A stretch of 64,000 nt of DNA, from NCBI RefSeq assembly GCF_027925385.1, contig NZ_AP027142.1, positions 1 to 64,000 of the forward strand. The letters are read 5' to 3'. The first letter of the stretch is position 1. The number at the start of each line of letters is the position of its first letter. Below, piece by piece: positions 18,048 to 27,055 of this stretch. Origin of the DNA: Methylocystis iwaonis (lineage in GTDB: Bacteria > Pseudomonadota > Alphaproteobacteria > Rhizobiales > Beijerinckiaceae). The translations under genes were made by a program, and so were the position numbers. The notes under the pieces were generated by a model. That model did not search any database. It saw nothing but the letters and a program-made list of their open reading frames with translations, and had not been told where the DNA came from.

Positions 18048-18839
18048 ATGTCAACCGCCCGCACGGCGCTCGCCGCCGCAATGCTTGCCGCCGCCCTCGC
18101 CTCTTCGGCGTTGGCGCAGTCCAACGCGCCCGACCCGTGGCCGGGCCTCGTCACGGACATTTTCCACGGCCGCGAGATCGCCATGGCCGACGGCGCCGTT
18201 TCGCTCGAGGCGCCCAAGCGCGCGGAGGACGCGGCGATCGTGCCGATGACCTTGCGCTTCCCGGAGCCGGCCAAAGTGAAGACGGCGACGCTCGTCATCG
18301 ACCAGAACCCCATGCCCATGGCCGCGAGCTTTACCTTCGGCGAGAAGGCCGGCGTCGACGCCATCGAGACGCGCGTGCGGGTGAACAGCTACACCAATGT
18401 CCACGCCGTGGCCGAGACGCGCGACGGCAAGCTTCATTCAGAAGTGAAATTCGTGAAGGCCTCGGGCGGATGTTCGGCCCCCGCCGGCAAGGACCCGGAC
18501 GAGGCGCTCGCCAATATGGGCAAGATGAAATATCGTGAATTGAAGAGCGCGGTCGCGAGCAAGCGCGAGGCGCAAATCATGATTCGCCACCCGAATAATT
18601 CCGGCCTGCAGATGGACCCGATCACGCGCGCCTATACGCCGGCGCATTACATCGACGCCGTCGAGGTCTGGCAGGGCGACGATCTGATCTTCAAGATGGA
18701 GGGCGGGATTTCGCTTTCGGAAGACCCGAATTTCCGTTTCACCTATGCGCCCAACGGCGCCAGGACGCTGCGCGTGATCGCCCATGACAATATGGGCGGA
18801 GCGTTCAAGGGCGAATGGCCGATCGCCGACGCCTCGTGA
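18048..18839 (+). CDS. SoxYZ-fusion-like carrier protein associated with quinoprotein dehydrogenase
   Basis: A 263-residue exported protein. The signal peptide ends in ASSALAQSN. Residues 25-140 resemble SoxY and end in KASGGCSAPAG, with the Cys that carries sulfur intermediates in SoxY. Residues 155-263 resemble SoxZ (MIRHPNNSGLQMDP, GGISLSEDPNFRF, GGAFKGEW). The fusion is typical of the SoxYZ-like carrier found next to PQQ alcohol dehydrogenases. It forms a likely two-gene unit with the metallohydrolase upstream. ATG 18048 follows TTGGAGGAT. Sulfur oxidation genes are absent, so a thiosulfate role is unlikely. Confidence 0.86.
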   Translation: MSTARTALAAAMLAAALASSALAQSNAPDPWPGLVTDIFHGREIAMADGAVSLEAPKRAEDAAIVPMTLRFPEPAKVKTATLVIDQNPMPMAASFTFGEKAGVDAIETRVRVNSYTNVHAVAETRDGKLHSEVKFVKASGGCSAPAGKDPDEALANMGKMKYRELKSAVASKREAQIMIRHPNNSGLQMDPITRAYTPAHYIDAVEVWQGDDLIFKMEGGISLSEDPNFRFTYAPNGARTLRVIAHDNMGGAFKGEWPIADAS

Positions 18840-18844
18840 GGGAC

Positions 18845-18865
18845 AGGGAGCGCTTGCCGCTCCCT
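18845..18865. other. Short hairpin after the SoxYZ-like gene
   Basis: Perfect 8-bp arms AGGGAGCG/CGCTCCCT with a 5-base loop start 6 bases after the stop. There is no T-run, so termination is possible but not shown. Confidence 0.5.
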
Positions 18866-18889
18866 CAGACTGCCGACAGAGTGCCGATA

Positions 18890-19028
18890 ACGCCCCTCGT
18901 GCTTCGAGACGCCTGCTGCGCAGGCTCCTCAGCATGAGGAGCTTCTGCTACTTGGTCAAACACTTAGGCCTCATCCTGAGGAGCGAGCGACGCTCGCGTT
19001 TCGAAGGACGAGGCCGCCTCGGAGGTTT
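18890..19028 (-). repeat. Dispersed intergenic repeat, family A copy 2
   Basis: About 139 bases running from ACGCCCCTCGTGCTTCGAGA to CGGAGGTTT. It is the reverse-oriented counterpart of the copy at 8838-8975, and about nine of ten positions match by eye. It occupies most of the gap between the SoxYZ-like gene and the small frame at 19068. Confidence 0.85.
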
Positions 19029-19067
19029 GCCAACAGACTGAGGGAGCGCTCCGTCTCCGGCCCAACC

Positions 19068-19193
19068 TCAGCCGAAAATCGTTACGGCCGCGCAGAAGGC
19101 GAGCGGCAGCGTCGCCAAAGCGCAAAGCGCCGTCACGCAGGCCAGTTTCTCGAATTCGGGCGCCTCGTCGCGTATTTTTCTCACCAACGCCAT
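19068..19193 (-). CDS. Small putative membrane protein (41 aa)
   Basis: A 41-codon frame: MALVRKIRDEAPEFEKLACV, then a hydrophobic stretch TALCALATLPLAFCAAVTIF. The layout of charged head and one membrane segment resembles the small frame at 6296-6436. The upstream GGGAGCGAG could serve as ribosome site. No family is recognised. The coding assignment rests on this layout alone. Confidence 0.4.
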   Translation of the reverse strand: MALVRKIRDEAPEFEKLACVTALCALATLPLAFCAAVTIFG

Positions 19194-19344
19194 CTTACTC
19201 GCTCCCAAGCAACGCTTATCGCGCGCTCGTTGACGTTGGCGCGCCGATGTTAACGCGCATCGACGTAGATTCGTTGCAATTATAACGTCGTAGCGGCATT
19301 TCCAATGTTGCCGATCTCATACCCGAAACGTGGTTACGCCTGGG

Positions 19345-21243
19345 TTAAGCGCGGGCGCCGGCGCGGCCATTTGGCGGCGAATTTTCGCTGAAGAGCTCTG
19401 CAAGCTTTTCGGTCATGGCGCCGCCGAGCTCCTCGGCGTCGACGATGGTCACGGCGCGGCGGTAATAGCGCGTCACGTCGTGGCCGATGCCGATAGCGAT
19501 CAGCTCCACCGGCGACTTGGTCTCGATGTCGAAGATCACTTGGCGTAGGTGGCGCTCCAGATAATTCCCCGGATTGACGGAGAGCGTCGAATCGTCGACC
19601 GGCGCGCCGTCGGAGATCATCATCAGGATGCGGCGCTGCTCCGTGCGCGCCAGCAGACGCCGATGCGCCCAGTCGAGCGCCTCGCCGTCGATATTCTCCT
19701 TCAGCAGCCCCTCGCGCATCATCAGGCCGAGATTGCGCCGCGCCCGTCGCCAGGGCGCGTCGGCGGCCTTGTAGATGATATGGCGGATGTCGTTGAGGCG
19801 GCCCGGATTAGGCTTCTTGCCTTCATTGATCCAGAGCTCGCGCGACTGGCCGCCCTTCCAGGCGCGGGTGGTGAAGCCCAGGATCTCGACTTTCACGCCG
19901 CAGCGCTCCAGCGTGCGGGCGAGAATATCGGCGCAGGTCGCGGCGACTGTGATCGGGCGGCCGCGCATGGAGCCGGAATTGTCGAGCAGCAGCGTCACCA
20001 CCGTATCGCGGAAGTCCGTGTCCTTCTCGCGCTTGAAGGAGAGCGGCTGCTGCGGATCGATGATGACGCGCGGCAGGCGCGCGGGATCCAGCATGCCCTC
20101 TTCGATGTCGAATTCCCAGGACCGGCTCTGCTGGGCCATCAGCCGGCGCTGCAGGCGGTTGGCGAGGCGGCCGACCACCGACGACAGATGCAGAAGCTGC
20201 TTGTCGAGATAGGCGCGCAGCCGGTCGAGCTCCTCGGCGTCGCACAATTCCTCGGCGCGCACGGTCTCATCGAAACGGGTGGTGAAGGCGTGGTAATCCG
20301 CGCCGGAGCGGTCGGCGGCCGTGGTCGAGGGGCGTCGCGCGTCGGCGGCCTCCTCCATTTCGCCCGTATCCGACTCTTCCGCCGATTCGCCATAGGGCGC
20401 CTCGGCGGATTCGCTCTCGCCCTCCTGCTCGGAATCCTCGGCGGCGAGCGCGGTTTCCATCTCGGCGGCGCTCTTGGCCTGATCTTCTTCCTGCTGCGGC
20501 TCTTCGCTTTCCTCGGGATTCTGTGGCGCTTCGCTGCTGTCCTCGTCCGCCTCGGTCTCTTCCGGCGCCTCGGCGCCGGCCATGTCGAGATGCGAGAGAA
20601 GCTCGCGCACGATCTGCGCAAAATGCTTCTGGTCCTCGACCGCGCCGACGAGCCGGTCGAGATCGCCGCCGGCGCGCTGCTCGATCACCTCCCGCCAGAA
20701 GTCGACGATCCTAGCGCCATGCGGCGGCGATTCGAGGCCGGTGAGGCGCTCGCGGGCCATCAGCGCCAGAGCGTCTTCGAGCGGCGCGTCGTCGCGGCTG
20801 GTTATCTTCTCGGAATGGCTGCGCGCATAACGGTCTTCCAGCATCGCGCCGATATTGGCGGCGACGCCGGCCATGCGCCTGGCGCCGACCGATTCGACTC
20901 GGGCCTGCTCCAAAGCGTCGAAGGCGGCGCGCGCCTCCATTGTCTCGGGGGCATAGCGCCGATGCAGCGCGTCGTCGTGGCAGGCGAGGCGCAGGGCGAT
21001 CGAATCGGCCTGGCCGCGCAAAATCGCCGCGTCCTTGGGGGAGAGCTTGCGCGGCGGGTCCGTCAGCCGCGCCTTGGCGCCCTCGGGCGAGGCGAGAAGC
21101 GACGGGCGCTCGGGCGCGAAGGCCACTTCGAGCTTGGCGGTTTTCGCCATGGCGCGCATGGCGCCGGCGACGGCCCTTTTGAAGGGTTCCTGCGGGGCTT
21201 CCTTGGGAGCGGCGGGGCGACGGTTGGTGGGCGCGGGCGGCAT
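19345..21243 (-). CDS. cobT: Aerobic cobaltochelatase subunit CobT
   Basis: A 632-residue protein matching CobT, which with CobS and CobN inserts cobalt into hydrogenobyrinate diamide in aerobic B12 synthesis. There is an N-terminal helical region, then a highly acidic central stretch (about residues 210-310, rich in Glu). The C-terminal von Willebrand-type domain has the MIDAS motif DNSGSMRG near 425 and [13 protein letters not shown] near 560. ATG 21243 gives the usual MPPAPTNRR start. CobS, normally the upstream partner, is not adjacent. Confidence 0.94.
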   Translation of the reverse strand: MPPAPTNRRPAAPKEAPQEPFKRAVAGAMRAMAKTAKLEVAFAPERPSLLASPEGAKARLTDPPRKLSPKDAAILRGQADSIALRLACHDDALHRRYAPETMEARAAFDALEQARVESVGARRMAGVAANIGAMLEDRYARSHSEKITSRDDAPLEDALALMARERLTGLESPPHGARIVDFWREVIEQRAGGDLDRLVGAVEDQKHFAQIVRELLSHLDMAGAEAPEETEADEDSSEAPQNPEESEEPQQEEDQAKSAAEMETALAAEDSEQEGESESAEAPYGESAEESDTGEMEEAADARRPSTTAADRSGADYHAFTTRFDETVRAEELCDAEELDRLRAYLDKQLLHLSSVVGRLANRLQRRLMAQQSRSWEFDIEEGMLDPARLPRVIIDPQQPLSFKREKDTDFRDTVVTLLLDNSGSMRGRPITVAATCADILARTLERCGVKVEILGFTTRAWKGGQSRELWINEGKKPNPGRLNDIRHIIYKAADAPWRRARRNLGLMMREGLLKENIDGEALDWAHRRLLARTEQRRILMMISDGAPVDDSTLSVNPGNYLERHLRQVIFDIETKSPVELIAIGIGHDVTRYYRRAVTIVDAEELGGAMTEKLAELFSENSPPNGRAGARA

Positions 21244-21378
21244 GGCGCCACTATATGCGCGGGTGCGGGGAAAGGAGCAAGTCGGCAGGCGCTCCAGCGG
21301 GGACGCGCATCGAGGTAACATCGAGAAACCGGACGCGCGCCGCCTCCGCCCCACTCACGGGGCACAGATTCCGCGAAC

Positions 21379-21400
21379 GTCATGGCCGGGCTTGGCCGGG
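21379..21400. repeat. Partial copy of family B repeat
   Basis: GTCATGGCCGGGCTTGGCCG matches the outer arm of the element at 7653-7807 with a small internal deletion. It lies in the 246-base gap between cobT and the decarboxylase gene, where nothing else is evident. Confidence 0.55.
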
Positions 21401-21489
21401 CGAACTCGCTGCAAAGTTCACGATGTGTGCATGCGATAGCCCTTGGGGGCAGGATGCGCGCCGCCGCCCAGGAAGGCGTCTTGTCCCCT

Positions 21490-22992
21490 CTAATCCTCCG
21501 ACAGCCGCGTCTTCCCCGGCCCATGCGGCTCCACCACGGCGCCAAAATCATGCGGCTCCTTGCGGGCGCGGCGCAGCGCCGCTTCCAGGAAGCGCGTGAC
21601 GGCGTCGATGTCTTCCTCATGGGTGCGGTGATTGATGATCGCCGCGCGGATCGCCGGCGCGCCGTCGAGGATCGTCAGCGAGGGCGCCGCCTCGCCGCGT
21701 TCGTGCAGCTCCATCACGATCTCGCGGGCGAGCGAGCCGTCGTCGTCGCCCTTCACCCCAAAGCACACGATATTGAGCGCCACCGGCGCGCGCATCACGA
21801 AACTCTCGGACGTCTCGATCCAGGCTTCGAGCCGCTTGGCCATGCGGCAGCATTGCTCGATGCATTGGGCGAGCTTGTCGGCGCCAAAGGTCTCGATGGT
21901 GATCCAGGTTTTCAGCGCGCGAAAACCGCGCGAGAGATCGGGGCCGAGATCGCAGGGCCAGGTGTCCCCAGCCGCGAGCCCGCGCGGCGCCCGCGAGAGA
22001 TAGGCGGCGTTGGCGGCGAAGGCGCGCTTATGGGCCTTGGGATCGCGCACCAGGAAGAAGCCGGCGTCGTAAGGCACATGCAGCCATTTGTGGAAGTCGA
22101 AGGCGATGCTGTCGGCGCGTTCCAGCCCCTTCACCAGCGGCTTCAAGCGCGGCGAGAGCGCCGCCAGCGCCCCGAAGGCGCCGTCGACATGGAACCACAA
22201 ATCTTCCGAATGGGCGACATCGGCCAAGCGGTCGAGCGGGTCGATCGCGCCGGTATCCACAGTCCCCGCCGTGCCCACGATGAGGAAGGGCCGGAAGCCC
22301 GCAGCGCGATCGGCCGAGATGGCGTGGCGCAGCGCGCTGATCTTCAGGCGGCGGTTGTCGTCCGAAGGAATGAGCCGCAGATGCCGCGCGCCGAGGCCGG
22401 CAAGCTCCATCGCCTGCCGCACGCAGTTGTGCGCCTCGCGCGAGGCATAGGCGATGAGCTGGCCGCGCTGCGCGCAGAGCCCGTTGAGGCGAACGTCCTT
22501 GTCGCCATAGGCCTGGTCGCGCGCGACGAGCAGCGACAGGAAATTCGCCATTGACGTGCCGGTGACGAAAATTCCCGAGGCGTCTTCCGGCAGGCCGAAA
22601 GCCTGCGCCATCCATTTGGCGATCTGCCGCTCGACGTCGATGGCGATGTGATTGCGTCCGCCGCAATTGGAATTCATGCCGGCGGCCAGCATTTCGGCGA
22701 TCATGCCGACCGGCGTGCCCGCGCCCTGCACCCAGCCCATGAACATCGGATGGATATTGCCGGTGGCGAAAGGCTTGATGTAGCGCTCGAAATCCTCGAG
22801 CACGGCGGAAAGCTCGCGGCCCTGCGCCGGCAGGTCGCGGTCAAAACGCGCCTTGGCCTCGTCGCTCGGCGGCGTCCAAACCGGCCGCGTGCGCAGGTCG
22901 CGCAGATAGTCGATCATGGAATCGAGCGCGCGATGGCTCTCGGCGCGGAACGCGTCCCAGTCTTCGGGGTCGAGATCGACCGGCTTGGTCAT
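21490..22992 (-). CDS. PLP-dependent group II (aromatic-L-amino-acid type) decarboxylase
   Basis: A 500-residue fold-type I PLP enzyme of the aromatic amino acid/glutamate decarboxylase family. It shows HPMFMGWVQGAGTPVGMIAE, GIFVTGTSMANFLSLLVARD (phosphate-binding region), WFHVDGAFGALAAL with the PLP-ring Asp, and SIAFDFHKWLHVPYDAGFFL with the Schiff-base Lys near residue 305. It removes the carboxyl group from an amino acid; tyrosine, DOPA or tryptophan are possible, but the substrate cannot be read from sequence. ATG 22992 gives a normal start. It is a lone gene. Confidence 0.9.
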   Translation of the reverse strand: MTKPVDLDPEDWDAFRAESHRALDSMIDYLRDLRTRPVWTPPSDEAKARFDRDLPAQGRELSAVLEDFERYIKPFATGNIHPMFMGWVQGAGTPVGMIAEMLAAGMNSNCGGRNHIAIDVERQIAKWMAQAFGLPEDASGIFVTGTSMANFLSLLVARDQAYGDKDVRLNGLCAQRGQLIAYASREAHNCVRQAMELAGLGARHLRLIPSDDNRRLKISALRHAISADRAAGFRPFLIVGTAGTVDTGAIDPLDRLADVAHSEDLWFHVDGAFGALAALSPRLKPLVKGLERADSIAFDFHKWLHVPYDAGFFLVRDPKAHKRAFAANAAYLSRAPRGLAAGDTWPCDLGPDLSRGFRALKTWITIETFGADKLAQCIEQCCRMAKRLEAWIETSESFVMRAPVALNIVCFGVKGDDDGSLAREIVMELHERGEAAPSLTILDGAPAIRAAIINHRTHEEDIDAVTRFLEAALRRARKEPHDFGAVVEPHGPGKTRLSED

Positions 22993-23136
22993 GTCGCGGC
23001 GCTCCCGCGCCAGGGCGGCGCAAAGGCGGTCATATGGGGCATGCGCCGCGCGTCTCCCGGCGTTTCAACGGCAAAGCCAAATAGCCGCCTTTGCCCGCCT
23101 TGCGCAACCCGGCCTTGTGCGCTGCGTCCTTCGGCC

Positions 23137-23240
23137 GTCATTCCCGACGCTCGCAAAGCGAGCGATCGGGAATCCATAGCAAAATCAGCGTACTTTGGGC
23201 TCTGGATCCCCGGTCGGGCCTGCGGCCCGCCGGGGATGAC
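23137..23240. repeat. Dispersed palindromic repeat, family C copy 1
   Basis: GTCATTCCCGACGCTCGCAA ... GGATGACG is an imperfect inverted repeat with a central GGCTCTGGAT(C/T)CCC core. A related copy lies at 27902-28006. It occupies the gap between the decarboxylase and FAA hydrolase genes. Confidence 0.8.
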
Positions 23241-23272
23241 GACCCACGCGCGCTGTTCAAGCGAAAACAGAG

Positions 23273-23962
23273 TCACTTGGCGAAAGTGACGCGGACGGTG
23301 CCCACGCCCGCGATCTCGCCCTCGGCCGTGTCGCCCGGCTGCAGCGCGCCGACGCCCGAGGGCGTGCCGGTGAAGATGAGGTCGCCCGGCGCGAGCGCGA
23401 CATAGGTCGAGATCGCCGCAATGATCTGCGGCAGGCTCCAAATCATGTCGCAGAGGTCGCCCTGCTGGCGCAGGGCGCCATTCACCGAGAGCGCAATGCG
23501 GCCTTGCGCCGGATGGCCGATGTCGGACGCCTTGCGGATCGCCCCGATCGGCGCGGAATTGTCGAAGCCCTTCGACATATCCCAGGGCCGCCCAGCGTTG
23601 CGCGCGGCCGTCTGCAGGTCGCGGCGGGTGAGGTCGATCCCGGCGGCGTAGCCATAGACGCAATCGAGCGCGCGTTCGGGCGCAATGTCGGCCCCGCCGG
23701 ACTGCAGTGCGGCGACAAGCTCGATCTCGTGGTGCAGATTCTGCGTCAGCCCCGGAAAGGGAATGGTCTCGCCGTCGGCGACCACGGCGTCGGCGGGCTT
23801 GGTGAAGAAGAAGGGCGGCTCGGCGCCGGGGTCTTTCCCCATCTCGCGGGCATGGTCGGCGTAATTCAGGGCCACGCAGAAAATGCGCCGCACCGGAAAG
23901 CGCCGCGTATCGCCGGCGACCGCGACGGAAGGGGTGGGCGGCGGAGGAAAGACGTGGGACAT
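23273..23962 (-). CDS. Fumarylacetoacetate-hydrolase family protein (acylpyruvate hydrolase type)
   Basis: A 229-residue single-domain FAH-family hydrolase. It has FCVALNYADHAREMGKDPG, FFFTKPADAVV, HHEIELVAAL with the metal-binding acidic pair, and IFTGTPSGVGALQPGD at the C terminus. Members hydrolyse C-C bonds of acylpyruvates such as fumarylpyruvate, or decarboxylate oxaloacetate. The substrate is not fixed by sequence or neighbours. ATG 23962 is the family start. The gene is divergent from the histidine kinase by about 70 bases. Confidence 0.88.
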   Translation of the reverse strand: MSHVFPPPPTPSVAVAGDTRRFPVRRIFCVALNYADHAREMGKDPGAEPPFFFTKPADAVVADGETIPFPGLTQNLHHEIELVAALQSGGADIAPERALDCVYGYAAGIDLTRRDLQTAARNAGRPWDMSKGFDNSAPIGAIRKASDIGHPAQGRIALSVNGALRQQGDLCDMIWSLPQIIAAISTYVALAPGDLIFTGTPSGVGALQPGDTAEGEIAGVGTVRVTFAK

Positions 23963-24030
23963 AGCGATTCCTCTACGTTGCGTCGTCCGCTTATAGAGTG
24001 ACTTCGCCTGACGCGGCTATTGTTTTGGAC

Positions 24031-25410
24031 ATGAGCTTGACTGGGAGCATAATCGCCGACGAGGCGCTGGCGCGCGGGCAGATCGGGCTCGCCGTGGCGG
24101 ACGAGCGTCTCTTTGTTCGCCAGCGCTTCGGGCCGCTCAGCGCCTGGCTGCCCCGCGTGGGGACGCCCGTCTGCGACTCGCCGCTTCTCGTCCATATGGA
24201 GGCGGCTCTCGCGCGACTGCGCGAGAAGGGAGGCGAGATTGTTCTGCCCTCGATGCGCGCCGCCTTGGAGGGCCGGCGCGTGACGATCTCGATCGGCTGG
24301 AGCGCGCGCGCCCAAAGCTACCTCATCGTCACGACGCCGGATCATGGGTCGGAGCAAATCGACCGCCTCCTCGCCTCGGACCGGCGTGAAAAGCAGCTTT
24401 TACAGCAGCAGGCCGACGCCGCCGCCGCGCGCCTCAAGGTCGCCGACGCGCTCTATCGCGACATTGTCGAGTCCTCCGGCAATCTGGTTTTGCGTTTCAC
24501 GCCCGATTTCCGGCTCGTCTTCGCCAATCGGGCGGCGGCGGCCTTCCTCGGCAAGCCGCAGGACGCGCTGATCGGCGAAGCCCTCGACGGTTTGTTTCCC
24601 GCTCAGGGCGCGCCCTGGCGGCTCGGACGCGGCGCCGAGGGGCGGTCCTTCGAGATGTCCGCCCGCGACGCCAAGGGCCGCGCCTTCTGGCTTTCCTGGG
24701 ACATTCGCTTTCTCGGGCCCGAGGCCGGCGGCGAGTTTCAGGCCGTGGCGCGCGACGTCACCGCCGAGCGGCGTCTGCGCGTCGAGCGGGAGAAGGCGCA
24801 GGAGGAGGCGCGCGCCGCGGCGGTCGCCCATGAGCGTTTGCGGATCGCCCATGATCTTCACGACACGCTGGTGCGCTCCATCGTCACCATGATCGCCGAG
24901 GCGCGGCTGATCGCGAAAAAGACCTCCGACCCCGAGGCGAAGAAAGCCCTGGCCGAGGTCGACGCGCATGCGCGTCAAGGCTTATGGGAGGCGCGCGAGG
25001 CCATCGCCCAGATGCGCGAGACGCGGCGCGAGGACGCCGATCTGCGCGCCATCGCTTTGGCGTTCCAGGCGCGCTGGCCGGACGTCGCCGTTACGCTGGA
25101 TTTTGCCGCCGAGCGGCCGCTCGCGGCGCAGACCGAGTCGCTTTTCGCGGCAATCCTTCGCGAAGCGCTGCGGAATGTCGAGCTGCATTCCGGCGCGAAA
25201 AACGTGCGCGTCGCCCTGCAGGTGAACGACGCGGGCGCGGAGCTAATTGTCGAGGACGATGGCGCCGGTTTCGACCCCGCGGCGCCGGCGCTCGGCCATT
25301 TCGGTGTGCTGGGCATGCGCGAGCGCGCGAGCCTCGCGGGCGCGACGCTGGAGGTCGAGAGCGCGCCGGGCGAGGGGGCGCGGCTGACGCTCCAAATTTT
25401 CGGGGTGTAA
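24031..25410 (+). CDS. Soluble PAS-containing sensor histidine kinase (NarX/HisKA_3 type), orphan
   Basis: About 459 residues without membrane segments. Residues ~145-260 are a PAS domain (RDIVESSGNLVLRFTPDFRL, FLGKPQDALIGEALD). A dimerisation/phosphoacceptor helix of HisKA_3 type has RLRIAHDLHDTLVRSIVTMI with His near 275, and the GHKL ATPase has EALRNVELHSGAKNV, VEDDGAGFDP and GVLGMRERASLAGATL. Such kinases usually pair with a LuxR-type response regulator, but none is adjacent. Related soluble kinases (FlhS-like) control C1 metabolism in other alphaproteobacteria; a link here is only a guess. GTG 23998 is an alternative start. Confidence 0.85.
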   Translation: MSLTGSIIADEALARGQIGLAVADERLFVRQRFGPLSAWLPRVGTPVCDSPLLVHMEAALARLREKGGEIVLPSMRAALEGRRVTISIGWSARAQSYLIVTTPDHGSEQIDRLLASDRREKQLLQQQADAAAARLKVADALYRDIVESSGNLVLRFTPDFRLVFANRAAAAFLGKPQDALIGEALDGLFPAQGAPWRLGRGAEGRSFEMSARDAKGRAFWLSWDIRFLGPEAGGEFQAVARDVTAERRLRVEREKAQEEARAAAVAHERLRIAHDLHDTLVRSIVTMIAEARLIAKKTSDPEAKKALAEVDAHARQGLWEAREAIAQMRETRREDADLRAIALAFQARWPDVAVTLDFAAERPLAAQTESLFAAILREALRNVELHSGAKNVRVALQVNDAGAELIVEDDGAGFDPAAPALGHFGVLGMRERASLAGATLEVESAPGEGARLTLQIFGV

Positions 25411-25501
25411 CCCACTTCTGCCGACATCAAACCGCACAAGCTCGCGTGGCCACAGCTCCTAACATCTCTTCCGGCCTCACTGCGTTGAGCTGACTGCGCC
25501 C

Positions 25502-27055
25502 TCAGAACTCCTCCCAGCCGCTCTCCTTCGCGTCGGCGGCGAGCTTTCGAACCGCGGCGCCGCCAGCCGATGCAACGTGCTTCAACGCGACGGTGGCTGA
25601 TTTCCGCGCAGCGGAAGGGATCGACGCCCGCGCAGCGAGATTTTGCGTAACCTTGAAGTCTTGCACGGAACGAACAAGACCTTCGGTCTCCTGCAGAAGA
25701 TTGTGGGTCGCCGCAGTGGTTTCCTCGACCATCGCGGCGTTCTTCTGAGTATCCTGATCCATCTGTCCGATTGCGATGTTGATCTGCTGGATCGCTGCGG
25801 ACTGCTCGGAGGCGCCTGACGCCATTTCGGCGATGATCTGATTGACTCGCACCACTTCGGCGACAATGCGCTCGAGCGCCTTCCCGGTTTGCGTCACCCT
25901 TTCGACGCCCACGCGGACGTCGTCCGACGAGACCGAAATAAGTCCCCTTATCTCCTTCGCCGCTTCCGCCGATCTCTGCGCAAGCGCGCGAACCTCGGCG
26001 GCGACGACGGCGAACCCTCTGCCGGCGTCGCCCGCGCGCGCCGCTTCCACTCCCGCATTGAGCGCCAGAAGATTGGTCTGGAAGGCGATCTCGTCGATCA
26101 CCCCGATGATTTGGGCGATGTCTTGTGACGACTTCTCGATGCGGCTCATCGTATCGATCGCGCCGCGGACAATCTCGTTGCTCTTTTCGGCCTCGGATTT
26201 GGCGTGCGACACGGTCTCCCGGGCCTGGCGTGCGCCCTCTGTGGTTTTGACGACGGTGTTCGATATCTCGTGGATCGCCGCGGCGGTTTCTTCAAGGCCA
26301 GCGGCGGCCTGCTCGGTGCGGCGCGCCAGATCATTCGCCGCGCTCGTGATTTCGCGCGTTGTCGAGCAGAGCATATCGGCGCCGCCGATGATACCCGTCA
26401 AAGCGCCTTCGAGCTGGCCAGCCGCTGCGTTGAAATCCTGCTCGAGACTGCGATATGTTCCGGGGAAATTTTGGAGCCGGGCCGTGAGATCCCCTTCGGC
26501 CAAGCTCTTCAATCCCTGTCCCAGCTCATCGACGATTTGCGTCTGCTCCGCCGCGGCCTTGGCCCGCGCCGCCTCGACGGCCGATTGCGCTTTCACTGAA
26601 TCGTTGATGACCTCGGCGGCGTTGCGGAACGCGCCGTCCAGACCCTCCAGAAAGATGCGCCGGTAATAGACATTGCGACATACGGCTGCGAGACTTGCCG
26701 TCGCCTCGCGCACGAAAGCGTCGGAGCGGTCGATCATGTCGTTCACTTTGTGCTGCGCATCCGCTTCGCCGCCGATCTCTTGAATGTCAGTAATCCGCGC
26801 CTCGAAGTTCCCTTTGGCGGCCTCCCCGCAGACTGTCGCAATCTTGTTTATCACGCGCGCGTGCGCCCTGTCGTTCTTCACAAGCGCGATGAGCGAGAGG
26901 ACGCCAAACGCCGCCGATGCGACGGCCCCGACATGTTCAAGCGTATATGCGCCGAAAAAACCGGCCAGCGCCGCGGACGCCGATGCGCTCGCCGCAGCGA
27001 TAATGGCGGTCTTTCCTAGGGCGGAAGATTCAAAGCGAGAAAATAAGCGCGTCAT
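25502..27055 (-). CDS. Methyl-accepting chemotaxis protein, membrane-anchored
   Basis: A 517-residue chemoreceptor. Two adjacent membrane segments lie within residues 14-60 with almost no periplasmic loop. HAMP-like linkers (PGTYRSLEQDFNAAAGQLE region) follow, then a long coiled-coil signalling domain with the hairpin tip EIAFQTNLLALNAGVEAARA near 325. The C terminus ends ESGWEEF, a CheR-tether-like pentapeptide. Lacking a periplasmic sensor, it probably takes its signal from the PAS protein encoded immediately upstream, whose gene overlaps its start by 26 bases. Together they resemble the Aer energy sensor split in two. Confidence 0.9.
   Translation of the reverse strand: MTRLFSRFESSALGKTAIIAAASASASAALAGFFGAYTLEHVGAVASAAFGVLSLIALVKNDRAHARVINKIATVCGEAAKGNFEARITDIQEIGGEADAQHKVNDMIDRSDAFVREATASLAAVCRNVYYRRIFLEGLDGAFRNAAEVINDSVKAQSAVEAARAKAAAEQTQIVDELGQGLKSLAEGDLTARLQNFPGTYRSLEQDFNAAAGQLEGALTGIIGGADMLCSTTREITSAANDLARRTEQAAAGLEETAAAIHEISNTVVKTTEGARQARETVSHAKSEAEKSNEIVRGAIDTMSRIEKSSQDIAQIIGVIDEIAFQTNLLALNAGVEAARAGDAGRGFAVVAAEVRALAQRSAEAAKEIRGLISVSSDDVRVGVERVTQTGKALERIVAEVVRVNQIIAEMASGASEQSAAIQQINIAIGQMDQDTQKNAAMVEETTAATHNLLQETEGLVRSVQDFKVTQNLAARASIPSAARKSATVALKHVASAGGAAVRKLAADAKESGWEEF

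Noticed and set aside
19549..21318. A 589-codon open frame on the plus strand opposite cobT
   Set aside because: Antisense shadow; low-complexity composition reflects the acidic region of CobT.
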